The notes below the pieces were generated by a model. It was not told the DNA's origin and ran no database searches. It saw nothing but the letters and a program-made list of their open reading frames with translations. Below are positions 47,860 to 59,525 of a stretch of 64,000 bases of DNA, piece by piece; the first letter of the stretch is position 1, and every line of letters starts with the position of its first letter. The translations under genes were made by a program, and so were the position numbers. The stretch is from Balaenoptera acutorostrata (lineage: Eukaryota; Chordata; Mammalia; Artiodactyla; Balaenopteridae): contig NC_080082.1 in NCBI RefSeq assembly GCF_949987535.1, positions 26,701,164-26,765,163 of the forward strand. The letters are read 5' to 3'.

Positions 47860-48385
47860 TCACCACTCTGTGCCTCACACTTCACACTCCGGCAACAGAA
47901 AATGCACAGTGATGTTTTCCAACTTCATGGCTGTGCTGGTTATTTTATTTTGGTCTCTCCAGTTTCATTCTTCACCCTTCTCTTGCTTCAGAAAAACTGG
48001 GTTCCAGTACCCTTTGGCTTTTTGCTGGACTTTTTCCCATTGGGAATTCCAGAATATCAGAGAGCTGGAGGAGAGGGAAGTCAGGGTATTTATTTCCTTG
48101 GCTTCTTCCCAACCAGGCCACGGTTTGGCAATGGCTGTGTTTCTCTAATGAAGGGCAATATTTCTCTTTGGAGCCTTGCTCAGTTTAGGTAATTGCTCCT
48201 TCCTCTTGTCCTGTCAAACATAAGAGTGGTTAACAGCTTCCAGCTTTACTTGACCTGAGTATGCTTCATCATTCCTTATTGATTTTCCTTAACCCTGTAT
48301 TTAGATTCATAAATAATTCCTTCATTAAAATCTCTTTGATCACCCCTACTGAGGGTGCTGCCTGCTGAGACCCTGACCTTTACAG
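47860..48385 (+). repeat. Old interspersed repeat, family not assigned
   Basis: 'gtggttaacagcttccagct', 'taaataattccttcattaaa' and 'gctgagaccctgacc' form a familiar mammalian repeat end, but I cannot name the class by eye. It contains overlapping frames of 103 and 96 residues (47837-48192) that look like by-products. Confidence 0.4.
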
Positions 48386-48479
48386 TGCCTTTATATGGCC
48401 TTCTAATATCCACCCTCTGACACTCATCTTAACCTGAGAAATCGCAAAGGTTATCTGGAAGGAAAAATCTTTGAAATAA

Positions 48480-48665
48480 CATGCCAAGTGTCTTCTGATA
48501 TCTCTATAGTTGTACTTATCACTTATTACTTTAAGATCTATTTCCTCTACTGGAAGGTGAAATTGTTTAAAGTCAAAGTTACAAACAGGTGATATTTCTT
48601 TTGTATACTCTGTTTCTAACTCACTGTCTCATGCATAGCAAATTCTGGTTGAATAAATAAATGAG
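48480..48665 (+). repeat. L2 LINE 3' end (degraded)
   Basis: 'cctctactggaaggtgaaat' and the tail 'ttctggttgaataaataaat'. Confidence 0.5.
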
Positions 48666-48979
48666 TTATTGACAAATGTTTGGATCAAATTCCCAGGTTG
48701 TAATGACCTCAATTTTTATTGTCCTCCTGTCATATAATACTTCCTGTTGTTTTATCTCAGGTCTCATTAATTGGACATCTCTGGGAAATCCTCTGTGATA
48801 ATGGGCATTCATCTTTAAACCGAAACTACTGCTAGACTATTAAGTGGATATTAATCATTTATATATTGGTATGAATGAATTTAATAAAAATCGCTCTGTT
48901 AAACTTTAACTCATATCTGCTCTAATGTTAGAATAAAAAAATCAGTTGGGGTTAGGAAATAATTATTTGGTGCCACTGA

Positions 48980-49092
48980 GCACTTAGAAGTCTAGGTAAA
49001 ACACAGTGGAGTATTTAAGTGATGGTACAACAGTCAGCATTTAGAAGTCTAGGTAAAGCCCATGGAGTATTTAAGTGATGGTCCAACAGTCA
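48980..49092 (+). repeat. Two-copy tandem duplication, 57-bp unit
   Basis: Unit 1 (48980-49036) and unit 2 (49037-49092) share 'ttagaagtctaggtaaa' and 'tggagtatttaagtgatggt', and both end caacagtca. They differ by a few substitutions and one deleted base. Confidence 0.9.
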
Positions 49093-49099
49093 ACAATGA

Positions 49100-49655
49100 A
49101 CCCATATTTCTGAGCACCGGAATAGAAGATCAAAGGAAATTGAGCAAGGGGACTAAACTTTGGGAGCTCTGACAGATAATTTAATTTTCATCTACTACAA
49201 AATATTTCATATTTGATTTAGGAAAAACAGACCACTTACCTTTTCCTCCTCCTCAACTTGTACTTTTTTTTGCCTTTATGCCTTTTTGCTTTATTTGTTA
49301 GTAGTTAATAAAGTGTAAAGTCTTTGTTCCTCCTATTATAAAGACCGTTTTAAAAACCCAACCCATTTATAAATTGAACGGCTTATAGTTTTACTTGTTA
49401 GAGGAGGACAGATGGGAACTACAATATCCTTCTGTCCACTTCCCCAGTGAGGTTTCATATTTTAACCTAAATGTGCCTTTTAGCTTCGTGTAGTACGTGG
49501 TCCTTCTTTTGGCCTGGGTAGTGAGATGTTGGCTATTAAACCAACTCAGTTTAATAAACATTAATTGAGTACATTACATGGTAAGTAATGTGGATACAAA
49601 GCGGAAGCTCCGCTTGGTGATCTTCTTTTGATATCTAATGCCTAGATCATAGTGT
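49100..49655. other. No gene or clear repeat seen
   Basis: Unassigned, with a possible antisense L2 tail near 49550-49600 ('ataaacattaattgagtaca'). Confidence 0.35.
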
Positions 49656-49661
49656 ATACTT

Positions 49662-50016
49662 TTTTTTTTTTGGCTGCATTGGGTCTTCATTGCTGTGCGC
49701 GGGCTTTCTCTAGTTGTGGCGAGCAGGGCCTACTCTTCATTGCACTGCGTGGGCTTCTCATTGCGGTGTCTTCTCTTGTTGCGGAGCATGGGCTCTAGGC
49801 ACGCAGGCTTCAGTAGGTGTGGCGCACAGGCTCCAGTAGTTGTGGTGCACGGGCTCAGTAGTTGTGGCTCATGGGCTCTAGAGCACAGGTTCAATAGCTG
49901 TGGCGCACAGGCTTAGTTGCTCTGCGGCATGTGGGATCTTCCCGGACCAGGGCTTGAATCCGTGTCCCCTGCATTGGCAGATGGATTCTTAACCACTGTG
50001 CCACCAGGGAAGCCCC
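49662..50016 (-). mobile_element. CHR-type tRNA-Glu SINE (cetacean)
   Basis: T-rich tail, 'ggctgcattgggtcttcatt', several 'cagtagttgtggctc'-type units, then the tRNA-Glu head ending 'gccaccagggaagcccc'. Only a short duplication (atactt) is visible at its ends. Confidence 0.93.
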
Positions 50017-50022
50017 ATACTT

Positions 50023-51040
50023 AATAAAGCTTCAGTGTGTTTTATTGACTTCACCAGAGGAAAAAGTAAAGTAGAAAGGAAAATGTCTAAAGTATCTAGA
50101 ATCATCTAAGATCTTCAGGAGAGGCAGCGCCCATTGTTAGAGAAACAAATATTCTTACTGTCCTTGGGATCCCAGGCTGCCCTCATTAAAAGTACACAGG
50201 AAATTTTATGGAGATTTGGGGGATGCACACCAGGGCTGGATAATTTCCCACCCTTAGGTAACCACATTGTACTCTATAAGCCATTTTGTGGAACTTCTAT
50301 GAAATCCTTCTATTTTGTCTTGGCATAGCATGTGTGTATTTTACAAAATGGATTTTTTTTTTCATGTAGGATTTGGAATTCATGGCTAGACTATGATAAA
50401 GAATATAATGATTCAAGTCAGCTGGACTCTGTGTTATTGTGATATTTGGGTTTGGTCACAGAAAGCTTTGAGCATCTCCATCAATTAGAAGTCTTTCTTT
50501 TATGGAGGGAGGTGGTGGGTAGAAGGAATGGGCAGATTATTGCCTACCAGACTATAAAGGCGGAAGAGCCATGCCTTCTAATAGAATCACCAAAACAGCT
50601 TTTAGAAAAGATAGTATATTTTTCCCCTGTTGTGCAGACTTTTGAACTTGCTGAGGAGCCCAACTGTTTAGCCTGTGTGGAGGCTGAAATATCAGCAGCT
50701 TCGAATGACAATGAAGTCACAATTGGGAAGGGCGTTAAAATAGGAACCACTTGAAGCAAGTGGCAAAGGGAAATCAATCAGCGTTGTTATTTTTTGCTTC
50801 TCCTGGAGAGCTAGCAAGGCCATGCATGAAGACAGTGGCAAAAATTTGCCTTTGAAAAATCTCACTATAATTATCTGTCTAATGGCATAGTGTAACTCCC
50901 ATTCAAGGAAAGGGCAACATCACCTCTGGGTGTCAGGTCCTACATTTCATGATGCCTATTAATCATTATAATGGCTGTAATACCACTGTGCCTCTGTCTT
51001 GTGCTTTGGCTTTTACACTGCATTTTTAGACATTACATCA
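50023..51040. other. No gene recognised; one 102-residue open frame
   Basis: An ATG-started frame at 50446-50754 (MGLVTESFEHLHQLEVF...) is the longest frame outside recognised repeats on its strand in this part. It has no domain, signal peptide or membrane segment that I recognise. Probably chance or a repeat relic. Confidence 0.3.
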
Positions 51041-51044
51041 TGGA

Positions 51045-51295
51045 GAAGCAATGTGACAGAGTGGAAGAAGCATGAGACAGTGCATGGCAGACATTGATTT
51101 CAATTCCAACTCTGCTGTGTAAGCCTAGGTAACCCTAAGCAAATTGCCTAATGTCCCTATGGCTCCTTGGCTGGAAAGTGAGGATGACGATGATACTGAT
51201 CTTAAGGGTCATTGTGAAGGTTATAGATAATGTCTGTAAGGTACCCATAATATACTAAGTGCTAAATAAAGAATAACCATTATTATTACTAGTAT
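51045..51295 (+). repeat. MIR SINE
   Basis: Nearly full length: 'gagacagtgcatggcagaca', 'ttccaactctgctgtgtaag', 'caaattgcctaatgtcccta', 'gctaaataaagaataaccat'. Confidence 0.85.
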
Positions 51296-51309
51296 TGTCA
51301 GATCCTCAG

Positions 51310-51720
51310 AGTTAACTCTAAACTTAGGGAATATATAAAATATTCAAAAATAAATGAAAAGAAACTGGTTTCTATAGGGTAGCAGTACTTGTCTCAGATA
51401 ACACAAATGGTTACTAAAAGTATCAGAATTCCGATATAGGACTTTCATGTCCTAGTTCTGAGTCCTTAGAAAATCAATATCTTAAATGCCCTTTCCCATT
51501 AGGAGAATATTGACAGCAAGAGCAGTTGTTACAAGAGAATGAGGACACAGATAGTTTTTCATCCATCTTTCATTTCTGAATATGTATTTTTTTTTATGTT
51601 ATTAGGGTAAACAACCATACTACATATCCCAAAACAGGTCCAATTTCCATGTATTAGTACACCATTTAACCCAACAATGATGTTAGACAAATAAGTTACT
51701 ATATCTGTATAAACCACACC
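51310..51720. other. No gene or clear repeat seen
   Basis: Unassigned. Confidence 0.35.
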
Positions 51721-51724
51721 AACA

Positions 51725-51737
51725 CGCACACACACAT

Positions 51738-51780
<43 letters not shown>
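51725..51780 (+). repeat. (CA)n microsatellite
   Basis: CA array with a 'cataaa' interruption near 51735, then about 20 clean units. Confidence 0.97.
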
Positions 51781-51782
<2 letters not shown>

Positions 51783-51784
51783 TT

Positions 51785-53185
51785 CAGGGAAGGGGGAGTG
51801 CACTGAGTTTAAGCCCTTTGATTCATCAGGGAGAAATTTTATTTGTTTGGGAAAAATGACCTATATCAAATTACACCCTTTGCTCACCACAGAGTGCTGG
51901 GCCAAATTAAGCCATATAGTATATATAGCCATATAGAAATACATGCTATCTTGAGAAGGCAAGTGCCATATGTTGCATTTTCCCTCAGTTAAATAACATT
52001 TTTTGGTCTCTAATGATATCCGTAAATTGAATAACTGAAATTGCAAACACAGGCAACAGGGTGGAGTGAGGGGTTGGAAGGAAGTTACTGAGGATCTTGT
52101 TAAATTATGGATTTACAAAGTCCATGGATATCAAATCATTATTTTGTTACCTGATGGATCTGCAGGTCTTGCACAACTAAAGATCTTTTAAGCAGCAGGA
52201 CTGATGCTTTAAGTTGGGAAACAGTATATCAATAAAGGTCATTGTGACAATATGATTTATTCAAATACAATGCAAATGCAAGCAGTCAGTTTTTACATTC
52301 CAGAATAAATGGCAGGTATTTTTTATTTGTATTTAGGTTCCTCACAGAAACCTTGTTTGAAATGTTTCATTATTTATCGTTGTTTTTAGAGATGAAAGGA
52401 ACCAATTTATTTACCTTTCATGACTATTTCTAACTGTAGGGACCTACAGCAAAAATCAATTGTTTAGTAAAATAGTTAATTGACTAAGTGCTTGTTGTGA
52501 TGGGCCAAAAGCACAGACAGTGCACAACCAAAGTATGGGCGCTTAATTAAAATGGGGCTGGTCGTCCTTAATGAAATTCTGCTGTGTAGATAGACATTAA
52601 TGCTGGAAAGACATCTGCATTTATTATTATATTGCAGAGTGGAAGCAAATTAAAGTAGCCCAATTAGGCCTTTGTCTTAATGTTCTCCACATATGGGCAC
52701 TTGTGGCTAGCATAGCAGTTACAAGAAATTCTAAAAATCATTGTTTCTTAAAATGTGAGAACCCATTAGTTATACATTTCACATTCTAATATGGTATATG
52801 AAATATAAACTGGGACAAATTAGCTAATATTCTAATTTTTAAATGATTTTATAAATGATGTTTTTGTTACAGATAGATGGAGATAAGGTGTTAGACCTGG
52901 TGTGGCAAAACTTGTGTGTATGAAAGATTTTGCAAATTTACTCTTTTCAATAAAATAGGAGAACATCCACAAATGACAACTAACCTTGCCTCTTCATACA
53001 TTATCAGCCATATTATGGCAATATGAGTGATTTTTCCCTACAAATGGAAAAATTCTGATTTACTGGAGGAAACAGGAGTTCTTTCTGGTTTTTTGTTTTT
53101 TTTTTACCATGTCTGTAACTTTTAAATTCTTAAAATCAGTTTTGTTATAGTAAAATTTACATATGATAAGTTTCACCAATTATGG
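51785..53185. other. No gene or repeat recognised; candidate conserved non-coding DNA
   Basis: The 52480-52720 part is repeat-free by eye, with 'gcgcttaattaaaatgg', 'ccttaatgaaattctgc' and 'agacattaatgctgg', all homeodomain-type cores. Confidence 0.35.
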
Positions 53186-53189
53186 TGTT

Positions 53190-56100
53190 CAACTTCAGTT
53201 CTTTTAGCAGCATTATTGAGGTATAATTGACATACAATTAGCTGCACATACTTAAAATGTACATTTGGATAAGTACACATCTCTGAAGGCATTACCACAA
53301 TCAAGATAAATATATCAATCACAAACAAAAATTTCCTTATCCCTTTTGTAATCACATCTCCAAGCCCTCACCCCACCCCACCACATTCTCAGTCAACCAC
53401 CAATATACTTTCTATCACTGTAGATGGTTTGTACACGCATACCTTGGAGAAATTGCAGGTTTAGTTCCACATCACTGCAATAATGCAAATATCTCAATAA
53501 AGCAAGTCACATGAATTTGGGGGGTTTCCCAGTGCATTTAAAAGTTATGTTTACACTACACTGTAGTCTATTAAGTGTGCAATAGCATTATGTCTAAAAA
53601 AATGTATATACCTTAATTTAAAAATTGCCCAAAAATGCTAACTATTATCTGACAACGGAGGGTTGCCACAAATCTTCAATTTATAAAAAATGCAATACCT
53701 GCAAAACACAGTAAAGCAAAGTACAATAAAACAAGGTATGCTTATATTTTTAGAATTTGAAGTGACTGAAATCATATGGTATGTAGTCTTTGTTTGGCTT
53801 CTTTCACAACATAATTATTTTTAGATTCACCCATGTTGTTGCATGCATCATTAGTTCATTTCTTTTCATTGCTGCATAGTTTCTCATTTTATGGACCACA
53901 TTTTTCATCCATTCACCTGAACGGGATTTTGGTCTGTTTTGTTTTTAAGACTTTGACTATTACAGGTAAAACTGCTATGAACATTTGAGAATAAGTCTTT
54001 GAATGGATACATGCTTTCATTTCTCCTGAGTAAATATCTAGGAACGAAATGTCTGAGTCATGTGGAAGGTACATGTTTAATAATTTTAAAAACTGTCAAA
54101 CTGTTTTCCAATGTGGTTGTACCGCTTTAATTTTACATTCCCACTACAGTCTATAAGAAATCCAGTTGCCCACCTTCTTCCCAACATTTGTGCAGTAGCA
54201 TCTCATTGTTGTTGTTCCCAAATAATTAATATTGAGCATGTTTTCATGTAATTATTTGATATATATATACCTCCTTTGGTGAAGAATCTGTTCATGTTTT
54301 TCTCATTTTTATTGGGTTGTTTGTTTTGATATAACTGGGTTTTGAGAGTTTTTCATATATTCTGGATACAAGTCCTTTTTTCAGATATGAGATTTTCTAG
54401 TATTTTCCCTCTGGATTACCTTTTCATTCTCTTAATAATAGTGTCTTTCAAACCAAAAGTTTTCAATTTTAATAAAGTCTAAATTATCATTTTTAAAAAA
54501 TTTTATGGATCATAATTTTGGTATTGCATCTAGTAAATCTTTTCCTGACCCAAGGTCACAAGATTTCCTCCTATCTTTTTTTTCTAGAAGTTCTATAGTT
54601 TTCAATTTTTCACTTAAATCTATGATCCATTTGTTAAACTTTTGTATTTGATGCAATGTGTATGGACCGTTGTAAAAAATAAATTGACCATATGTGTATG
54701 GGCCTATTTCTGGACTCTATTCTACTCAGTTGATCTATTTGTCTATTATAATGGCAGTGCCATGCTGTCTTCATTATTGTATCTTTATAATAAATGTTAA
54801 ACCCAGGAAGCAAAAAGTTTCCCAACATCGTTTTTCTTCAAAATTCCTTCAAAGAATTTTCAACATTTTCATTTAAATTTTAGAATATGTATATCAGTTT
54901 CTACCAAAAAAGACTTCTGGGATTTTTATTAAGATTGCAATGAAGGTAGATCAATTTGGGAAAATTGTCATCATAACTATATTGAGTTTCCAATCCATTT
55001 ATTTAGTTCATCTTTAGTTTATCTCAGCAATGTTTTGTAGTTTTCAGTGTACAGATCTTTAATATCTCTTGTCAGACTTATTCTAAGTATTTAATATTTC
55101 TGATACTATTGTAAGTGGTTTTGGTTTTTTATCTCAATTTCTGATTCATTGCTAATACATAAAAATACAACTGATTTTTGTACATTGATCCTCTATCCCA
55201 CATCTTTGTTAAATTCAATTGTTAGTACTATAGGTTTTTTACATATTCCATTCCATTTTCTACATAGATTACAACATCTTCTACAAGAAGACAGTTTTAC
55301 CTCTTCTTTTCCAATATGGATGGCTTTCAAATTTCTTGCCTTGTTGCACTGGCTAGATCCTCCATATATATAATGTTGAATGGAAGTGGTGAGAGCAAAT
55401 ATTCTTGCTTTGTTCCTGATTAAAGGGGAAAGTACTCAATCTTTCACCATTAAGTATTATAGAACTGCAGGGTTTTGGTAGAGGCCCTTTATCAAGTTAA
55501 GGATGTTCCAACTGATTTCAAGTTTACTTAGAGTTTTTATCAGGAATGGATGTTAGCTTACTTCAAATATTTTTTGCATGTATTGAGATGATCATGTTTT
55601 CTTTTTTCATTTGTTAAAAAGGTAACTTACATTGATTGATTTTTAAATATTTATGTAAGCATGCACTCCTGGAATAAACTCCACTTTGATCAAAATGTAT
55701 TATACTTTTATACACTGTTGGATTCAATTTGCTAAATTTTTAAGAATTTTTAATTCTATATTCATGAAGTAGATTGCTTTGTAGCTTTCTTTTCTTACAA
55801 TGGGTTTTTCTGGGTTTGTTATATGAGGGTAATGCTGACCTCATAGAATGTGTTGGAACATTTTCCTTCTTCTTCAAATTTCTGGAAGAGGTTGTGTAGA
55901 ATCATTATTAATTCTTCCTCCCTAGTGAAGCCATCTGGACCTTGATGTGATCTTTGTAAAAAATTTCTTCTACAAATTCAATTTCTTTTACAGATATAGG
56001 CCTATTCATGTATTTATTTCTTCTTGAATAAACTTTGGTAGGTTGTGTCTTTTAAGGGATTTACTCATTTCATTTACGTTGTCAAATTTATAATCATAAA

Positions 56101-57060
56101 GGTGGTCATAATACTCCCTTATTATCCCTTCAACATTTGTAGTAATATCTGTAGTGATACTATTCTCTTATTCTCGCCTTTGGTGATTTTGCTTGCCTTG
56201 TTCTCAATAAGAAATCCGCTTCCACCCTTACTTTCATTTCTATATATATAATTTTTCTTTTAAGATTCTTCCCTTTATCACTGGTTTTAAGCAACTTGAT
56301 TACCATGTGTGTTGGTATAATATTCTTCATGTTTCTTGTGTTTGGGGTTCATTGAGCTTCTTGGTATTATGGCTTTAGAATTTGTATATATTATGTATTA
56401 TATATTTAGAATTTATATACATTTGGAGTCCCAGAAAGTGAGGAGGTATAGAAAATTATCTGAAGAAACAGTGGGAACAGTTTTCTTTCTAGTTTGATAG
56501 AAAGTCTAAATATAGAATTTTTTGTATACATATGTATACACACACACACACACACACATACATACATCTCCTTGAAATTTTCCCAGAGCTTACTGAGGCA
56601 TTGTTTCTTTTTTTAGCCTTTTCTTCTATGTTTCATTTTACATAGTTTGCATTACTATATCTTTGAGTACACTAATATTTTTTTTCACAATTTCTAACCT
56701 GCTATTGCTCCCATCCATTTATTTCAGACACAGTAATTTTTATCTGTTTTATTTCAATTTTCGTATCTTCCACATCTTTACTAATATGCTCACCTTTCCT
56801 CTAGTTTCTTAAACATTTGGAATTCAGGTATGCTGTTTTAATGTCTTTGTCTGCCACTAATTATGGGTAAAAATTTTTTGCATGCCTGGTAAATTTTAAT
56901 TGGATGCCAAACATTGTGAATTTTACCTTGTTTGTGCTGAATAGTTTTTGTATTCCTATAAACATATTAAAGCTTTGTTCTGATACATAGATAAATTACT
57001 TGGAAACAGTCTCATACTTTTGGGTCTTGCTCCACTACATAAATTATTATCATGCTAGTA
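53190..57060 (-). mobile_element. Long old L1M copy (antisense), split by a Tigger MITE
   Basis: The 3' UTR is at the left ('ttattgaggtataattgaca'). Antisense ORF2 follows; a minus-strand segment at 54634-54828 still reads LPGFNIYYKDTIMKTAW, an L1 ORF2 block, and an antisense RT region lies near 55920 ('gtgaagccatctggaccttg'). Further 5' material follows ('ttggatgccaaacattgtga', 'attacttggaaacagtctc') up to about 57060. Heavily mutated; no ORF survives. Confidence 0.85.
53434..53744. mobile_element. Tigger1-like non-autonomous DNA transposon
   Basis: Terminal inverted repeats near-match CAGGCATACCTCG ('cacgcataccttgg' left, 'acaaggtatgctta' right). The interior 'ttatgtttacactacactgt', 'attaagtgtgcaatagcatt' and 'gggttgccacaaatcttcaa' is Tigger1 sequence. 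The transposase is deleted. It interrupts the antisense L1M. Confidence 0.85.
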
Positions 57061-57109
57061 AAAAGAGTTGAATAAGCGTGTCTATCAAGTTGGAAACCTT
57101 GGCAAGTCT

Positions 57110-57890
57110 TATGTGCTCTAGAGGGGGAAGATAAACCCTACAAAGTTTCAAGGATTTGCCACCTGAGTAAAATGTTAGGAATCCAGTGGTCAGGAGTGTT
57201 CTGGGATATCCCCTCCAAAGGATTAAATATTACACCTGGTACCTTACTCCATAAAAAAGGAAACACAACACCTAGTGGGTTCTAGAGACAACATGTTCAT
57301 TATTTGGGACTACTATTCTTATCCATATACCAAGTGTCGTAAAAGGCTGTCATCTTTGAATAGGGACCAGAGCATGAAAGGACTGTGCAGGAAGCTGAGG
57401 ATGCAGTGCAAAAAGCTCTGCCCCTTGGGATATTTAAGCCAGGAGAATATATGGTTTTAGAGGCACTGGTGAGAAAGATGCTGTGGGGGTTTATGACAAG
57501 CCCCAAAGTGAAAAATCACAATGAAGACCCCTAAGTTTCTGGAGTAGGGCCATGCCAACTGAAGAAAAGAATTGCATAACTTTTTGAAGGAAAAAACTCT
57601 GGCATGCTTCTAGGCCCTGGTAGAGAGAAAAAATGCTTGATGATGGTGTAACATTGTCTATACAATCAGAATGTCCATCATGAGCTAGGTTCTGTCAGAC
57701 GCACAAAGTATTAAGATAAGACAGGCTAAGCAAAAATACATTGTGATATCGAAATGATACATTCAGGACTGAGTACAAACTAAACCTGAGTGCATAAACA
57801 AGCTACCCATATGTCAACCCAGATCTCCTAGGATCTACCAGAGCTCAAGTTCCTGACCAATAGCCATATGGGGGTTTCCATTAAGACCAG
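57110..57890 (+). pseudogene. Degenerate endogenous retrovirus pol fragment
   Basis: Sense remnant of the pol region between reverse transcriptase thumb/connection and RNase H of an ERV1-like element. Short recognisable stretches appear in different frames: 'ccagtggtcaggagtgttct', 'ctagtgggttctagagacaa', a GPEHERTVQEAEDAVQKALP-like stretch near 57362-57420, and FWSRAMPTEE near 57538-57567. Stops and frameshifts separate them. No LTR, gag or env is recognised nearby. An old, non-functional insertion; family not assigned. Confidence 0.6.
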
Positions 57891-58094
57891 TTACATCTTA
57901 TAATGAACAAAGTTTAAAAGAGATAAAATTAGAGAACTGTCAATGGCAATCAAGTTATAGAAAGTTTTTAAAAGATGTATAAGTGTGATTTTGATTATTT
58001 GCTAAGAGAATTCTATGAAAATAACTGAATCAATGCTCATAGTAAGTTAATTTAAGCTTTTTGACAAAGACTTCAGTGAAAAGGGAAAGGTTCT

Positions 58095-58250
58095 AACATT
58101 CCAGATTCATGATGAAGCACCAATTATGTGCCAGAACCTATGCTAGGCATCTGGTATCTCTTATCTCACTGAATCCATAAAACTAATCCTAAGAGACAAC
58201 TATCATTACCACTCATTTGAAGATAAGTTGATTTTCAAAAACTAAGCAAC
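58095..58250 (-). repeat. MIR SINE (antisense)
   Basis: 'caccaattatgtgccagaac', 'ctatgctaggcatctggtat' and 'aagagacaactatcattacc'. Confidence 0.6.
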
Positions 58251-58257
58251 CCATCTA

Positions 58258-59523
58258 TTGGGTGGGCCAAAAAGAGCCTTCAGTATTTAAATAAAAATAA
58301 AAGACACATTTTTCATTTTCACCAAGAATTTTATTGAACAATGTATTCATCCTTTTGTTCCACTACCTTCTGCCACTTTTCAGGCAATTTCATAATTCCA
58401 TCTTCCCAAAACTTTTTATCTTTCTGAGCAAAGAATTGTTCCAGGTGCCTTTTACAGTCTTCCAGGGAATTGAAATTTTTTCCATTAAGAGAATTTTGTA
58501 AAGACTGAAATAAATGGAAATCTGAAGGTGCAATGTCTGGTGAATATGGTGGAACTTCCCTGCCAAACTGTAACAGGTTTTGCCTGGTCATCAAAGAAAC
58601 ATGCAGTCTTGTGTTATCCTGATGGAATATTGTGCAATTTCTGTTGACTAACTCCAGACGCTCTTCAAGGAGTGCTGCTTTCAGTTGGTCTAATTGGGAG
58701 CAGTACTTGTTGGAATTAATCGCTTGGTTTTCCGGAAGGAGTTCATAATAGAGGACTCCCTTCCAATCCCACCGTATACACAACATCACTTTCTTTGCAT
58801 GAAGGCCGGACTTTGGTGTGGTTGGTGGTGGTCCATTTCACTTGCCCCATGATCTCTCCTATTCCACAATGTTGTACAGTATCCACTTTTCATAGCCTGT
58901 CACAATTTGTTTTAAAAACTGAACGTTTTCTTTACGTTTCAGTAGAGAATCACATGCAGAAACACAGTCAAGGAGGTTTCTTTCCCTTAACTTATGTGGA
59001 ACCCAAACATCAAAGCAATGAACATAACCAAGCTGGTGCAAATGATTTTCAGCACTTGATTTGGATATTTTGAGTATGTTGGCTATCTCCCGTGTAGTAT
59101 AATGTTCATGGTTCTCAATTGTTTCAATTTGATTGCTATCAACTTCAACTGGTCTACCTGACCATGGGGCATCGTCCAGCAAGAAATCTCCAGCACGAAA
59201 CTTTGCAAACCACTTTTGACATGTTTTATCAGTCACAGCACCTTCTCCATACACTGCACAAATCTTTTTGTACATTTCAGTTGCATTTTTACCTTTCTTG
59301 AAATAATAAAGCATAATATGTCAAAATGCTGCTTTTTTCCTTCCATCTTCAAAAATGGCTACACAAAAATTCACCAATTTTGATGTCTTTTTTTTTAAAT
59401 GCACACTGGTATGACAGCTGTCACATACAATCTAACAAACTGTTTCGAATGAAGTTAAAGACAACTAAGTGCTACTAGAGCCATCTTACGGAAAAAAACC
59501 GATGACCCTTTTGGCCAACCCGA
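58258..59523 (-). mobile_element. Complete mariner-type DNA transposon, inactive
   Basis: A 1,266-bp element with inverted ends: left 'ttgggtgggccaaaaaga', and the right end in reverse complement 'tcgggttggccaaaaggg'. The TA target duplication lies at 58256-58257 and 59524-59525. Size and termini fit the mariner family present in cetaceans and ruminants. The transposase lies on the minus strand and is broken. Confidence 0.95.
58331..59345 (-). pseudogene. Mariner transposase relic
   Basis: Mariner transposases cut and paste DNA at TA sites with a DD34D triad. Two in-frame pieces remain: 59314-58859 (151 residues) and 58789-58331 (152 residues). Twenty-three codons between them hold a TAG and a TGA. 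An upstream ATG at about 59345 lies in another frame, so the N-terminus also carries an indel. The first piece has the helix-turn-helix (TTREIANILKISKSSAENH) and the WVPHKL linker motif. Its first catalytic aspartate is lost: VTGYEKW stands where TGDEKW is usual. The second piece keeps FHQDN and YSPDIAPSDFHLF with the other two aspartates. Total length fits the family (about 345 residues). Inactive. Confidence 0.95.
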
Positions 59524-59525
59524 TA

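Noticed and set aside
47837..48192. Overlapping 103- and 96-residue frames
   Set aside because: Sit at the junction of L2 and an old unassigned repeat; both frames open at once without a conserved motif.
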